A stretch of DNA of 64,000 nt from Microbacterium aerolatum (GCF_007988825.1 NZ_BJUW01000003.1:186001-250000), one strand, 5' to 3'; numbered from the stretch's first letter, positions 15,558-24,724 are shown. Notes: generated from the letters alone by a model not told the origin. A program made the numbers and translations.

Positions 15558-16816
15558 GCGATCGCTCCGGCGAGATCCGCCGATTCGCGGAGCGGGACCT
15601 GCGCGCGCACCCGCCAGCCGCCCTGTTCGCGCGGTGCGGACTCGAGCGTTCCGCCGGACGCGAGCACGCGCTCACGCATGCCCAGCTGGCCCATGCCGGG
15701 ACGGGGCGCGAGCACGCGGCGGCCGGTGTTGACGACCTCGAGCTCCACGTCGTCGTCGGTGTAGCGCAGGCGCACATCGGCGGTGGCGGCGGTGCCCGCG
15801 TGTCGCCGGGCGTTCGTGAGCGACTCCTGCGCGATCCGGTACAGGTTCACCTGCACGACGGAGGGCACAGGCCGTTCATCGCCCACGACGGAGAACTCGG
15901 TCGGCAGCCCCGCCGCGTTCGACGCGTCGACGAGCGCCGCGATGTCGTCCAGTCCGACGGTCGACGGTGCCTCCTCACCCTCGGCGCCGGATGATCGCAG
16001 CGTCTCGAGCAGGTGTCTCAGCTCGCTGATCGCCTCCCGGGCCGACGTCTCAATGCCGCCGAGCAGCTCCTTCGACGTCGCGGCATCCTGATCGATCACC
16101 ATCCGCGCGGCCCCCGCCTGCACGCCCATCACCGAGACGTGGTGGGCGACGACGTCGTGCAGCTCGCGGGCGATCCGCACCCGGTCGAGGGCGACGGCCT
16201 GGGCCGCGGTCACCTCGCGCTCGCGCTCGAGGTCGGCGGTGCGCTGCTCCAGTGCCTGGCGTTGCATGGCCGACTTCCAGGCGTGTTCGCCGAAGTAGTA
16301 GGCCCCCGCGAAATACAGCACGTTGATCAGCAGGTTCAGCAGCATGAAGGCAAGGTACGGCGACATCGCGCCGGCGATGATGTCCTCTTCGCGAGCGGTG
16401 TCGATGGCGTCGCGGTACATCGTCACGAGCAGCCAGATGAACATCCCGGCGATGATCGCCACGCGGACGAGCATCGCCGCGCGACGGTTCGCCATCCACG
16501 CGCCCATCGTGTACAGCGAGATGAAGACGGCGATGTTGCCCGCGTAGATCTCCGGCAGATGCAGCGTGACCGACACGAAATAGGCGACCGATACGACGAC
16601 CGCGACGGGCGCCGGCCACGCGCGTCGGAACGCCAGCGGTGCTGAGATGACGGCAAGATACACCAGCGCCTGCCAGAGCGGCGCCTGCTCGTCGCCGTAG
16701 ATCTCGGAGATCGCAGAGAGCGCGGCGCTGATCACGCCGGTCAGGAACACGACCACGGCCAGCAGCACGTCGGCCTGACGCTGACGCGGCGTCAGCGTGC
16801 GGGAAGTAGCGGACAT
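15554..16816 (-). CDS. Membrane sensor histidine kinase (HisKA_3, NarL-system type)
   Basis: The 420-residue kinase has about five membrane helices in residues 17-175, a short helical linker, a HisKA_3 dimerisation domain with His220 in RELHDVVAHHVSVM, and a C-terminal ATPase domain with an N-box (LTNARRHAG) and a late GQLGMRERV G-box. No large sensory domain is present, so the signal is probably sensed in or near the membrane, as in DesK/LiaS-like kinases. It is encoded just upstream of its response regulator. The ATG follows TACCGT by 6 bases, so the operon may be leaderless. Confidence 0.92.
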   Translation of the reverse strand: MSATSRTLTPRQRQADVLLAVVVFLTGVISAALSAISEIYGDEQAPLWQALVYLAVISAPLAFRRAWPAPVAVVVSVAYFVSVTLHLPEIYAGNIAVFISLYTMGAWMANRRAAMLVRVAIIAGMFIWLLVTMYRDAIDTAREEDIIAGAMSPYLAFMLLNLLINVLYFAGAYYFGEHAWKSAMQRQALEQRTADLEREREVTAAQAVALDRVRIARELHDVVAHHVSVMGVQAGAARMVIDQDAATSKELLGGIETSAREAISELRHLLETLRSSGAEGEEAPSTVGLDDIAALVDASNAAGLPTEFSVVGDERPVPSVVQVNLYRIAQESLTNARRHAGTAATADVRLRYTDDDVELEVVNTGRRVLAPRPGMGQLGMRERVLASGGTLESAPREQGGWRVRAQVPLRESADLAGAIA

Positions 16817-16822
16817 GTCTCA

Positions 16823-16828
16823 ACGGTA
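16823..16828 (-). promoter_or_regulatory. -10 hexamer of the histidine-kinase operon, leaderless type
   Basis: TACCGT on the minus strand ends 6 bases before the kinase ATG. Confidence 0.5.
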
Positions 16829-16942
16829 CGGGGGCGCGGATGCCGCGGCATCCGCCCTGCGGGGGACACGGGCGCGACCCATCGACAATCGTCCGCGACG
16901 GGAGGACCCTTGAGCCAAAGGTCTCACGACAAGGGAGTCAGC

Positions 16943-17383
16943 ATGTCCACCCAGATCTTCGTCAATCTGCCCACCACCGATCTCGAGCGGAGCAAGGAGT
17001 TCTATCGAGCGCTCGGGTGCGAGATCAATCCGCTGTTCACCGATGAGAACGCCGCCTGCGTCGTGTGGAGCGAGGACGTGTTCTTCATGGTGCTCACCCG
17101 GGAGTTCTTCGCGACGTTCACCGACAAGCCGATCGTCGACCCGAACGCCCAGCTGCAGACCTCGGTCTCGTTCGCGATGGGCTCGCGCGAAGAGGTCGAC
17201 GCGATCATGGCGAAGGGGCTCGCCGCCGGTGGCGCAGAACCCATAGAGGCGCAGGATCACGGGTTCATGTACTCCCGCGACCTCGACGACCCCGACGGAA
17301 ACTCGCTCGGATTCCTGTTCATGGAGCCCCAGGCCGCCTCTGAGGGCCCCGAGGCGTACATGGAGGGTAGGGAGGAATCGTGA
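16943..17383 (+). CDS. VOC family protein (glyoxalase/bleomycin-resistance fold)
   Basis: This 146-residue protein has two beta-alpha-beta-beta-beta repeats of the VOC fold: FVNLPTTDLERSKEFYRALG opens the first (cut to 20 residues), and YSRDLDDPDGNSLGFLFM, with the conserved DPDGN, closes the second. VOC proteins include metal-dependent dioxygenases, isomerases and binding proteins; this subgroup (extradiol-like, FTDENAACVVWSEDVFFM region) is uncharacterised. The ATG has AAGGGAG upstream. The stop overlaps the GTG of the next gene by 4 bases, so the two are coupled. Confidence 0.82.
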   Translation: MSTQIFVNLPTTDLERSKEFYRALGCEINPLFTDENAACVVWSEDVFFMVLTREFFATFTDKPIVDPNAQLQTSVSFAMGSREEVDAIMAKGLAAGGAEPIEAQDHGFMYSRDLDDPDGNSLGFLFMEPQAASEGPEAYMEGREES

Positions 17384-18003
17384 CCGGACGCATCATCATC
17401 GATCTGTTCACCACGCTGGACGGCGTCGCGCAGGCACCGGGCGGGCCGGAGGAGGACGAATCGGGGGCCTTCCCGTTCGGCGGCTGGCAGGCGCCGCTGG
17501 AGAGCGAGGCCGTCGGTCGCAGCGTCATGGAGGGGATGTCGACACTCGACGCGCTGCTGCTCGGACGCCGCACCTACGACATCTTCGCCGGTTACTGGCC
17601 GCAGCACACGACCGGCCCCGAGGGGGCGATCGGACAGCTCTTCGACCGGGTGCCGAAGTACGTGGCGTCCCGCAACGCCGACATCGAGCTGCAGTGGCAG
17701 GGGAGTTCGCGAGTCGGCGCGGACCTGGTATCCGAGGTCGCACGTCTGCGCTCGCAGCACGAGGATGTCCACGTGATCGGCAGCATCGACTTGGTGCAGA
17801 CGCTGTTCGCCGAGCAACTCTTCGACGTGCTGCAGCTGTGGGTCTATCCGCTCGTGCTCGGCCGGGGGAAGAAGGTGTTCCCCGATGGCGCCGCCCCGTC
17901 GAACCTAGCGCTGCTCAGCGCCGAGACCGGAGATGGCGGCATCCTCGCGGTGCGCTACGCCCCGCTGCCAGGGCCGGTGCGCACCGGAGTCATGGGCTCC
18001 TGA
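17380..18003 (+). CDS. Dihydrofolate reductase-like protein (RibD C-terminal domain)
   Basis: The 207-residue protein has a RibD_C/DHFR-like fold: the N-terminal strand IIIDLFTTLDGVA, LLLGRRTYDIFAGYWP in the middle, and VHVIGSIDLVQTLFAEQLFD with the NADPH-loop position, followed by PLVLGRGKKVFP. Such standalone proteins are predicted pyrimidine or pterin reductases, but most are uncharacterised. Translation is coupled to the VOC gene. The two genes often occur together in actinobacteria, possibly as a small stress or detoxification pair. Confidence 0.82.
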   Translation: MTGRIIIDLFTTLDGVAQAPGGPEEDESGAFPFGGWQAPLESEAVGRSVMEGMSTLDALLLGRRTYDIFAGYWPQHTTGPEGAIGQLFDRVPKYVASRNADIELQWQGSSRVGADLVSEVARLRSQHEDVHVIGSIDLVQTLFAEQLFDVLQLWVYPLVLGRGKKVFPDGAAPSNLALLSAETGDGGILAVRYAPLPGPVRTGVMGS

Positions 18004-18007
18004 CGCG

Positions 18008-18853
18008 TCAGGCGAAGATCATCGGCATGTCGTCATCGTCGTCGGCGGTGCCGAAGTCGAGGTCGACGACCACCGGGACGTGATCGCTGGGCTGCTCGCC
18101 CTTGCGCTCGTTGCGGTGGATGGATGCTCCGGTGACGGCATCCGCCAGCGCGCGCGACCCGAGGATGAAGTCGATGCGGATCCCCTCGTTGCGGGGGAAC
18201 TTCAGGCGCTGGTAGTCCCAGTACGTGAACCCCTCGGGGATGAGTGGACGCACGACGTCGGTCACACCGGCATCCTTCAGTGCGAAGAAGGCGGCGCGCT
18301 CCTGCGGCGACACGTGCGTCGAGACGCCCTCGACGATCGCCGGGTCACCGTTGTCCTCGGGGAGCGGAATGATGTTGAAGTCGCCGACCAGCGCGAGGGG
18401 CCGGTCGGGCTTCGCCTGCAGTTCGGCGGCCGTCGCCTTGCGCAGCTCGTCGAGCCAGTGCAGCTTGTAGGCGTAGTGCGGGTCATCCAACGAGCGCCCG
18501 TTGGGCACGTACAGGCTCCACACCTTGACGCCGTCGATCGTCGCTCCGATCGCGCGGGCCTCGAGCGGAGCATCCGGACCCTCATGACCCTTCGCGAAGC
18601 CCGGCATCCCGGCGAACGACGTCTCGACATCGGTGATCGGCAGGCGGCTGGCGATCGCGACGCCGTTCCACTGATTCAGGCCGTGCGCCTCGACGTGGTA
18701 GCCCGCCTCCTCGAACGGTGCGTACGGGAACTGCTCGGGCTTGCACTTGATCTCCTGCAGTGCGAGCACGTCGATGTCCTCGCGGACCGCGAAGTCGACG
18801 GCTCGCGAGACGCGGGTGCGAATCGAGTTGATGTTCCAGGTGGCCAGACGCAT
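18008..18853 (-). CDS. xthA: Exodeoxyribonuclease III
   Basis: This 281-residue enzyme has the exonuclease III/AP endonuclease fold: RLATWNINSIRTRV at the N-terminus, catalytic Glu in LALQEIKCK, DFNIIPLP, and a C-terminal PSDHVPVVVDL with the catalytic Asp-His pair. It incises abasic sites and degrades 3' ends of duplex DNA during base excision repair. The ATG follows TAGGCT by 6 bases, pointing to a leaderless message. It is convergent with the RibD-like gene, 4 bases between stops. Confidence 0.93.
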   Translation of the reverse strand: MRLATWNINSIRTRVSRAVDFAVREDIDVLALQEIKCKPEQFPYAPFEEAGYHVEAHGLNQWNGVAIASRLPITDVETSFAGMPGFAKGHEGPDAPLEARAIGATIDGVKVWSLYVPNGRSLDDPHYAYKLHWLDELRKATAAELQAKPDRPLALVGDFNIIPLPEDNGDPAIVEGVSTHVSPQERAAFFALKDAGVTDVVRPLIPEGFTYWDYQRLKFPRNEGIRIDFILGSRALADAVTGASIHRNERKGEQPSDHVPVVVDLDFGTADDDDDMPMIFA

Positions 18854-18859
18854 GCATCC

Positions 18860-18865
18860 AGCCTA
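18860..18865 (-). promoter_or_regulatory. -10 hexamer of xthA, leaderless type
   Basis: TAGGCT on the minus strand ends 6 bases before the xthA ATG. Confidence 0.55.
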
Positions 18866-18917
18866 CGGGCGCGGTCGGACAGTCAGCGCTCGCCCCGAGG
18901 CCGCACGCGGATCCAGC

Positions 18918-18939
18918 GTTAACGAGAAGTTCACGCGGG
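18918..18939 (+). promoter_or_regulatory. Candidate PHO box (two 11-base direct repeat units)
   Basis: GTTAACGAGAA is followed directly by GTTCACGCGGG: two 11-base units each opening with a GTTNACG motif, the layout of actinobacterial PhoP boxes. It lies 94 bases before the start of the HAD-phn operon, with a weak TCAAAT hexamer at 18959-18964. PhoP binding is inferred. Confidence 0.6.
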
Positions 18940-19032
18940 ATGGTCTGAATGTCCACAATCAAATGTCAGCATGGACGCATCGTCCGAAGGGCAGCCGGAG
19001 CGCCGGAGAGCCACCCGCAGAGCAGGAGCACA

Positions 19033-19743
19033 GTGACCGTCACCATCGTCCTCGACTTCGACGGAACCATCGCGCTGGGCGCCGGTCCCCTCGAGGCCTT
19101 CGCCCGGGCCGTCGCCTCCGCCGCCTCCGACACCGCCTTCGCGGACCGCGCCATCGCCGCCGTCGCGGCCTTCGAGCGCGGCGAGAGCGAAGCGCGCGAC
19201 GGCTACGACGTCGTCAGCACGCTCGCGGCGCAGCAGGGCGTCACGGCCGACGCCCTCGAGGCCGCCTATCAGTCGTCGCGGGCGCTGCTCGGGTCCGAGC
19301 ACGCGGCGATCGCCCCTCCCCGAGGACTCGCCGACTTCCTCACCAAGATCGGCGCCGACGCCCGGGTCGTTCTCGCGACGAACGCGCCCGGTGCCGGCAT
19401 CCGCCCGGTGCTCGAGGGATGGCACGTCGCCGACCTGTTCGACGCGATGCACTTCACCGTCGGCAAGCCGGACGGGCTGGTTCCCATCATTCGCGCCGCC
19501 GTCGCCGAAGGACCGGTCCTTTCCGTCGGCGACATCTTCGAGTTCGACCTCGCCCCTGCGGCGCAGCTCGGAGCGGCGACGGCGCTCGTCGGCGCCACCG
19601 CAGAACGATCCCCGGCCGCTGTGACGATGCGCGGCCGCACCATCGCCGACCTGTACGGCGACATCGAAGCCTGGGCCGCGGTCGCGGCATCCAGTACCCC
19701 CACCGGCACCACCCTCACCGAAAGGCACGATCCGCATGGGTAA
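19033..19743 (+). CDS. HAD family phosphatase, first gene of the phn-like operon
   Basis: The 236-residue protein has all HAD motifs: DFDGT near residue 8 with the nucleophile Asp, LATNA as motif II, Lys in VGKPDG as motif III, and GDIFEFDLAPA as motif IV. A helical cap lies between motifs I and II. It should hydrolyse a small phosphate ester in the cytoplasm. The GTG at 19033 has AGGAG five bases upstream. Its end overlaps the binding-protein gene by 8 bases, so it is part of the importer operon and may dephosphorylate the imported compound. It lacks features that would identify it as phosphonoacetaldehyde hydrolase. The C-terminal 25 residues are a Ser/Thr-rich tail. Confidence 0.8.
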   Translation: MTVTIVLDFDGTIALGAGPLEAFARAVASAASDTAFADRAIAAVAAFERGESEARDGYDVVSTLAAQQGVTADALEAAYQSSRALLGSEHAAIAPPRGLADFLTKIGADARVVLATNAPGAGIRPVLEGWHVADLFDAMHFTVGKPDGLVPIIRAAVAEGPVLSVGDIFEFDLAPAAQLGAATALVGATAERSPAAVTMRGRTIADLYGDIEAWAAVAASSTPTGTTLTERHDPHG

Positions 19744-20746
19744 GTCCCTGCTCACCACGGGCATCGCCGCAACCGCCGTACTCACCCTCGTCGGCTGCAG
19801 CAGCAGCCCGTCCGAGGGCGACACGGCGGACGAAGCGACCGAATGGCCCTCGTCCATCACCCTGTCGCTCGTCCCGTCGGTCGAAGGCGAGGACCTCGCT
19901 CAGGCCCTCGATCCGCTCACCGCCTACCTGTCGGAGAACCTCGACATCGAGGTGGAAGGCGTCGTGGCATCCGACTACGCGGCCACCGTCGAGGCGCTCG
20001 GCACCGATCAGGCGCAGGTCATCATCACCGACGCCGGCTCGCTCTACAACGCGATCGAGCGCTACGACGCCGAGCTGATCCTCCGCGACGTGCGCTTCGG
20101 AGCCACCTCGTACGCCGCCGTCGCGTACACGAACAACCCCGACAAGTACTGCGAGGGCGAGCCGGTCATGTCGACCTATGCCGCGAGCGGCATCGAGCTG
20201 TCCTCGTGCAACGGCATCGAGGAGGCCGGCGCGGAGTCGACCGGATCCGGACCCGCCGCCGTGGAGGCTCTCGGCGAGATCAACGACGGCACCAAGGTCG
20301 CCCTGCAGGCCGCGACCTCGCCCGCCGGCTACCAGTACCCGGTCGTCGCGATGCGCGAGCAGGGCGTCGACACGGATGCCATCACGCAGGTGCCGGTGGA
20401 GGGCAACAACAACGCCGTCCTCGCCGTCTACAACGGCGACGCCGAGGTGAGCTTCGGCTACTGGGACGCGCGTACGACGGTCGCCGAGGAGGCGCCCGAC
20501 ATCGCGGAGAAGGTCGTCGCGTTCGCCTACACGGAGATGATCCCCAACGGCGGCGTCGCGGTGACCTCGTCGCTGCCCGACGATCTCGTGGCCGAGCTGA
20601 CCCAGCTGCTCGACGACTACGCGGACTCGTCCGAGGAGGCGGCATCCGTGATGTTCGATCTCGTGGGCCTGTCCGACTGGACGAGCGAGACCGCCGAGGA
20701 CGAGATCACCCGCTATGGCGAGATCCTCGCCGAGTTCTCCAACTGA
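19736..20746 (+). CDS. phnD: PhnD-like phosphonate/phosphate-type substrate-binding lipoprotein
   Basis: This 336-residue protein begins with a lipoprotein signal ending in LTLVGCSS. The mature chain follows the PhnD/SsuA-like type 2 binding-protein plan: ITLSLVPSVEGEDL, LTAYLSENLDIEVEGVVASD (20 shown), then GTDQAQVIITDAGSLYNAIE with the family's conserved Ala/Asp/Ser region, and FGYWDARTTV in the second lobe. It would deliver ligand to PhnC/E partners downstream. PhnD proteins bind phosphonates, phosphite, hypophosphite or phosphate; which one applies here is not readable. Two Cys pairs (NNPDKYCEGE, SSCNG) in the mature part could form a disulfide. Confidence 0.82.
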   Translation: MGKSLLTTGIAATAVLTLVGCSSSPSEGDTADEATEWPSSITLSLVPSVEGEDLAQALDPLTAYLSENLDIEVEGVVASDYAATVEALGTDQAQVIITDAGSLYNAIERYDAELILRDVRFGATSYAAVAYTNNPDKYCEGEPVMSTYAASGIELSSCNGIEEAGAESTGSGPAAVEALGEINDGTKVALQAATSPAGYQYPVVAMREQGVDTDAITQVPVEGNNNAVLAVYNGDAEVSFGYWDARTTVAEEAPDIAEKVVAFAYTEMIPNGGVAVTSSLPDDLVAELTQLLDDYADSSEEAASVMFDLVGLSDWTSETAEDEITRYGEILAEFSN

Positions 20747-20773
20747 TCCATCCCACCTGAGAGATCCGCTGGA

Positions 20774-21598
20774 ATGCACGCTGATTCGCTCCGCGCGGAG
20801 GCCGGGACCCTGCTCCCGGCCTCCGCGTCGTGGTCGATCCGTCTCGACGACGTGTCGGTCACCTATCCCAACGGCACCCGCGCCCTCAGTGGCGTCTCGC
20901 TCGACATCGCCGCGGGTGAGATGGTGTCGATCGTCGGCCTGTCCGGTTCGGGCAAGTCGACGCTCATCCGCACGATCAACGGGCTCGTCCCCGCGACGTC
21001 GGGAACGGTCACCGTCGGTCCGCACACCGTGACCGGCATGCGCGGGCGCCGGTTGCGCGAGCTGCGCGGTCACATCGGCATGATCTTCCAGGGGTTCAAC
21101 CTCGCAGACCGCGCGAACGTGTACCGCAACGTGCTCGTGGGCCGATTCGCGCACACGGCCACGTGGCGGACGCTGCTCGGGGTGACCAGCGCGCAGGACC
21201 GCGGGCTCGCGCTGCGCGCACTCGACGCGGTCGGGATGCTGGAGAAGGTGTGGAATCGCGCCGGCCAGCTCTCGGGCGGTCAGAAGCAGCGCGTCGCGAT
21301 CGCCAGAGCCCTGACGCAGCAGCCGAGCGTCATGCTCGCCGACGAGCCGGTCGCGAGCCTCGACCCGCCCACCGCGCACGCCGTGATGCACGACCTCCGA
21401 CGGGTCAATCGCGACGAGCAGCTCACCGTGCTCGTGAACATCCACCTGATGGATCTCGCGCGGCAGTACACCACCCGCATGATCGGGCTGCGTGCCGGCG
21501 AGGTCGTCTACGACGGGCCCGCAGGGGCCGCCACCGATCACGACTTCGAGCAGATCTACGGCCGACCGATCCAGCCGAGGGATGTGCTGGGCGCATGA
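20774..21598 (+). CDS. phnC: PhnC-like ABC transporter ATP-binding protein
   Basis: The 274-residue ATPase has Walker [11 protein letters not shown]-loop MIFQGFNL, signature [15 protein letters not shown] and Walker [16 protein letters not shown]; the [19 protein letters not shown] stretch is typical of PhnC. A conserved [11 protein letters not shown] carries the switch His in place of the usual SHD. About 30 N-terminal residues precede the first strand, longer than usual; the ribosome site is weak, so a later start is possible, but the ATG is best in frame. It energises the two PhnE-type permeases whose genes follow. Confidence 0.88.
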   Translation: MHADSLRAEAGTLLPASASWSIRLDDVSVTYPNGTRALSGVSLDIAAGEMVSIVGLSGSGKSTLIRTINGLVPATSGTVTVGPHTVTGMRGRRLRELRGHIGMIFQGFNLADRANVYRNVLVGRFAHTATWRTLLGVTSAQDRGLALRALDAVGMLEKVWNRAGQLSGGQKQRVAIARALTQQPSVMLADEPVASLDPPTAHAVMHDLRRVNRDEQLTVLVNIHLMDLARQYTTRMIGLRAGEVVYDGPAGAATDHDFEQIYGRPIQPRDVLGA

Positions 21599-22404
21599 CG
21601 AGCCAGCCGCGGCCCCTCGTCGTTCCGGCCAAGCCCACCTCGCGGGTGCGCGCGACGCTCGTCGTCCTGGCGTTCGCCGCGTTCACCGTCGCCACCTGCA
21701 TCCCGGCGATCGGCGGCATCGAACTCGACTTCGGTGCGCTCATCCGGAACTGGAGCAACGGCTCCGGGCTGCTGGCGCAGTTCCTCCAGCCCGATCTCGC
21801 GTTCCTGCCTCGCACGGTCGGACCGATGTTGGAGACGCTGCAGATGGCCGTCGTCGGCGCTGCGCTGGCAGCGGTCATCTCGGTTCCACTGACGCTGTGG
21901 GCGGCATCGCCGACGAACCCGCACGCGCCGACGCGGATCGCCGTGCGCACGATCATCAACGTCGTGCGGTCCGTTCCCGACCTCGTCTATGCGACCGTCC
22001 TCGTCGCCATGGTGGGTGTGGGCGCCCTTCCCGGGCTCATCACGCTGTTCCTGTTCGACCTCGGCATCATCGTCAAACTCGTCTCAGAGGCGATCGACTC
22101 CTCCGACCTGCCGGTCATCGAGGCGGGCCGGGCCGCGGGCGGGACGCAGACGCAGATCAACCGCCGCGTGGTCCTGCCGCAGACCTGGCCGCTGTTCGCA
22201 AACCAGTGGCTCTACACACTCGAGCTCAACGTGCGCATCTCCGCGATCCTCGGCATCGTCGGCGCCGGCGGCATCGGTCGACTGCTCGATGAGCGCCGCG
22301 CGTTCTACGCCTACGACGACGTCGCCGTGATCGTGCTGGAGATCCTCGTCGTGGTCGTGATCATCGAGATCTTCTCCAACCTCCTGCGGAGGCGTCTCGT
22401 ATGA
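21595..22404 (+). CDS. phnE: PhnE-like ABC transporter permease, first copy
   Basis: This 269-residue permease has an N-terminal helix ([20 protein letters not shown]), then the binding-protein-dependent permease core starting at [21 protein letters not shown] and ending in the [19 protein letters not shown] cytoplasmic loop and [20 protein letters not shown], the strongest PhnE motif. ATG overlaps the phnC stop by 4 bases. A second permease gene follows, so the channel is probably a heterodimer. Confidence 0.88.
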   Translation: MTSQPRPLVVPAKPTSRVRATLVVLAFAAFTVATCIPAIGGIELDFGALIRNWSNGSGLLAQFLQPDLAFLPRTVGPMLETLQMAVVGAALAAVISVPLTLWAASPTNPHAPTRIAVRTIINVVRSVPDLVYATVLVAMVGVGALPGLITLFLFDLGIIVKLVSEAIDSSDLPVIEAGRAAGGTQTQINRRVVLPQTWPLFANQWLYTLELNVRISAILGIVGAGGIGRLLDERRAFYAYDDVAVIVLEILVVVVIIEIFSNLLRRRLV

Positions 22405-23273
22405 GCCTCCCGTCCTCCGCGCGCGCCATCGGACTGGATCTGCCGCGCCATCCGTCCCGCCTCGTTCCGACGGTCATCGCCGTCATCGTCGGCGTCGTGG
22501 TCCTCGGAGCCGCCGCCGCGCTCCCGATTCCGTGGGACGACCTCGGGTCGCTGCCCGGCCAGGTCGCGCACTACCTGGGGCTGATGTTCGCGGCCCCGAA
22601 CTGGGAGATGCTCCCGCAGGCGCTGTTCGAGACGTGGCGCTCGATCTCGATGGCGTGGATCGGCGCGATCGGGTGCGTGATCGTGTCCATTCCGCTCGGG
22701 ATGCTGGCGGCGACGGGCGTCGGACCGATCTGGGTCCGACTGCCGCTGCGCGGCCTGTTCGCGATCATCCGCGCCGTCCCCGAGGTGATCATCGCGTTGC
22801 TGCTGCTCACGGTCACCGGCCTGACGCCGTTCACCGGGGCGCTCGCATTGGCGATCGCCGGCATCGGCACGCAGGCCAAGTGGGTGTACGAGACGATCGA
22901 GTCTGTGCAGGAGGGGGCGTCGGAGGCGGTCAAGGCGGCCGGCGGCAACACGGCCGAGGTGACACGCTGGGCGCTGTGGCCTGCGGCGGCACCCGCGCTG
23001 CTGTCGTTCGCCCTGTACCGCTTCGAGATAAACATCCGCACCTCGGCGGTTCTGGGGCTCGTTGGCGCCGGCGGGATCGGCAGCATGCTCGCGAACTACA
23101 CGAACTTCCGTCAGTGGGATACGGTCGGGATGCTGCTCATCGTGGTCGTGCTCGCGACCATGCTCATGGATGCCGTCTCGGGCGCCATCCGCCGGAGGAT
23201 CATGCGCGGTCCGCGGGTGCGAGCGACCGCGACGCCGAGGGAGGAGCACACCGATGTGGCAAGGGTCAGTTGA
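22401..23273 (+). CDS. phnE: PhnE-like ABC transporter permease, second copy
   Basis: The 290-residue permease shares the PhnE plan with its upstream partner: RSISMAWIGAIGCVIVSIPL, RAVPEVIIALLLL, an EAA-type loop KAAGGNTAEVTRWALWPAA, and NIRTSAVLGLVGAGGIGSML near the C-terminus. A 20-residue charged tail follows the last helix. ATGA overlap with the first permease, and the regulator's start lies inside its last codons. Sequence differences in the loops suggest the pair diverged early, consistent with a two-permease PhnE system rather than recent duplication. Confidence 0.88.
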   Translation: MSLPSSARAIGLDLPRHPSRLVPTVIAVIVGVVVLGAAAALPIPWDDLGSLPGQVAHYLGLMFAAPNWEMLPQALFETWRSISMAWIGAIGCVIVSIPLGMLAATGVGPIWVRLPLRGLFAIIRAVPEVIIALLLLTVTGLTPFTGALALAIAGIGTQAKWVYETIESVQEGASEAVKAAGGNTAEVTRWALWPAAAPALLSFALYRFEINIRTSAVLGLVGAGGIGSMLANYTNFRQWDTVGMLLIVVVLATMLMDAVSGAIRRRIMRGPRVRATATPREEHTDVARVS

Positions 23274-24114
23274 CGCACCGCCGACCACCCGCATCGCGAT
23301 GCTCGCACCGTCGATGCAGCCCAGCGAGCGTCGCGTGGCCGAGGCGATCGCCGCCGATGCGGACGCGGCTATCGAGTGGACGGCGCAGGAGATCGCGGAC
23401 ACCGTGGGTGTCGGCCGGGCGACCGTGATCCGCACCGCGCAGACGCTCGGCTACGACGGCTACCCGCAGCTGCGGGTAGCGCTCGCCCGCGAACGGGCCA
23501 CTGCCGCGCCGGTGCAGGAAGACTCCGCCGACCCGACGATGCTCGGAGCGCTGCGCGGTGCCGTCGACCGCTTCGCCGCCCGGCTCGCCCACACTGTCTC
23601 GGCGGTCACGGAGGAGACGCTGTCGGCGTTCGTGAACGAGCTCGATGTCTCGACGCGGCTCCTCGTCGCCGCGAACGGGCTGTCGGCACCGGTCGGCGCG
23701 GACCTCGCGATGCGACTGACCTCGGCGGGGCGCCCTGCGGAGTACGTGGCCGACACGCTCGGTCAGCAGATCACGGCGTCGCAGCTCGGGGCGGGATCCG
23801 CGTGCCTGGTCGTCTCGGGATCAGGCGTGAACCGCGCATCCATCGACGTCATCACGGCCGCGCGTGCGAGCGGCGCCCGGGTTCTGGCGATCACGTCGTT
23901 CCCGCGGTCGCCGGTGGCGGAGATCGCCGACACCGTGCTCGTCGTGGCTCCGATCAACGATTCGTTCCGCGACGAGCTGCTCTACACCTCGCGGGCGGCG
24001 CTGATGCTCGTCACGGAGTCCATCGTCGGGCTGCTCGTGCGCACGCGCGGGGAGAGCGCGACGGCGGCGCAGGTGGCCACGCTGTCGGTACTCGGCCACT
24101 CACTGACGGAATAG
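23254..24114 (+). CDS. MurR/RpiR family transcriptional regulator
   Basis: This 286-residue protein has the N-terminal RpiR HTH (residues ~20-75, QEIADTVGVGRATVIRTAQT) and a C-terminal SIS domain (about 110-260) with LLVAANGLSAPVGADLA and SGSGVNRASIDVITAARASG (20 shown). SIS domains of this family bind sugar phosphates. The ATG at 23254 has GAGGAG seven bases upstream and overlaps the permease end by 20 bases. Being the last gene of the operon, it likely controls the importer and HAD gene in response to an imported or derived phosphorylated sugar, a clue about the substrate. Confidence 0.85.
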   Translation: MWQGSVDAPPTTRIAMLAPSMQPSERRVAEAIAADADAAIEWTAQEIADTVGVGRATVIRTAQTLGYDGYPQLRVALARERATAAPVQEDSADPTMLGALRGAVDRFAARLAHTVSAVTEETLSAFVNELDVSTRLLVAANGLSAPVGADLAMRLTSAGRPAEYVADTLGQQITASQLGAGSACLVVSGSGVNRASIDVITAARASGARVLAITSFPRSPVAEIADTVLVVAPINDSFRDELLYTSRAALMLVTESIVGLLVRTRGESATAAQVATLSVLGHSLTE

Positions 24115-24117
24115 CCC

Positions 24118-24654
24118 TCAGCGCTCGGCCGGGTCCGCCGTCCCCATCAGGATGCCGCGAGCGATGGAGTGGAAATGCCGGTTGAAGCCGAGCACGGCCG
24201 GCGTGGAGCCTGGCGCGATCTCCAGAGCGTCGACGTCGAGCGCGTCGACGACGAAGAAGTAGCGGTGCACTCCGGTGCCCTCAGGCGGCGCGGCGCCGAT
24301 GAAGCGCTCGGTGCGATTCTCGTTCGGCAGCACCGTGGCACCGGGCGGGAGCGCGGCGAGGTCGCCGATGCCGCTGGCGAGCGTCGTCGTGCCGGCCGGC
24401 AGGTTGTACGCCGCCCAGTGCCAGAAACCCGATCCGGTAGGAGCATCCGGATCGAAGCACGAGATCGCGATGCTCTTGGTTCCCGCCGGCGGCTGCGACC
24501 ACTGCAGACCTGGCGACCGATCCTCACCGCCGCGCTTGGTCGCCCAGGCGAACAGCGGCAGCGGACCGCCGGGTTCGAAGTCGGGGCTGGTCAGCTCGAG
24601 CGGCGCGAAGTCGCGGAGCGTGGCCAATTCGGCATAGGGGTCGTACGAGAACAT
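24118..24654 (-). CDS. YbhB/YbcL family protein (PEBP, Raf kinase inhibitor-like)
   Basis: The 178-residue protein has the PEBP fold: SPGLQWSQPPAGTKSIAI, the DPDAP anion-site motif, FWHWAAYNLP, then the second signature PPEGTGVHRYFFVV. Bacterial members are cytoplasmic or exported; no signal peptide is seen here. Their function is unknown beyond likely binding of a phosphate-like or small ligand. It is convergent with the regulator of the phn-like operon, with only 3 bases between stop codons, and divergent from pyrE. Confidence 0.85.
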   Translation of the reverse strand: MFSYDPYAELATLRDFAPLELTSPDFEPGGPLPLFAWATKRGGEDRSPGLQWSQPPAGTKSIAISCFDPDAPTGSGFWHWAAYNLPAGTTTLASGIGDLAALPPGATVLPNENRTERFIGAAPPEGTGVHRYFFVVDALDVDALEIAPGSTPAVLGFNRHFHSIARGILMGTADPAER

Positions 24655-24724
24655 GAGCCTCCCTGCGTCGGTGTCCTGGCCACGTTAGGGCAATCTCCTA
24701 TGCGGTCGAGTGGAAGCCGCGCCA

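Noticed and set aside
19715..21541. A 608-codon minus-strand frame over the phn-like operon
   Set aside because: No motif, and the plus strand encodes clear HAD, PhnD and PhnC proteins; it is a GC-bias shadow.
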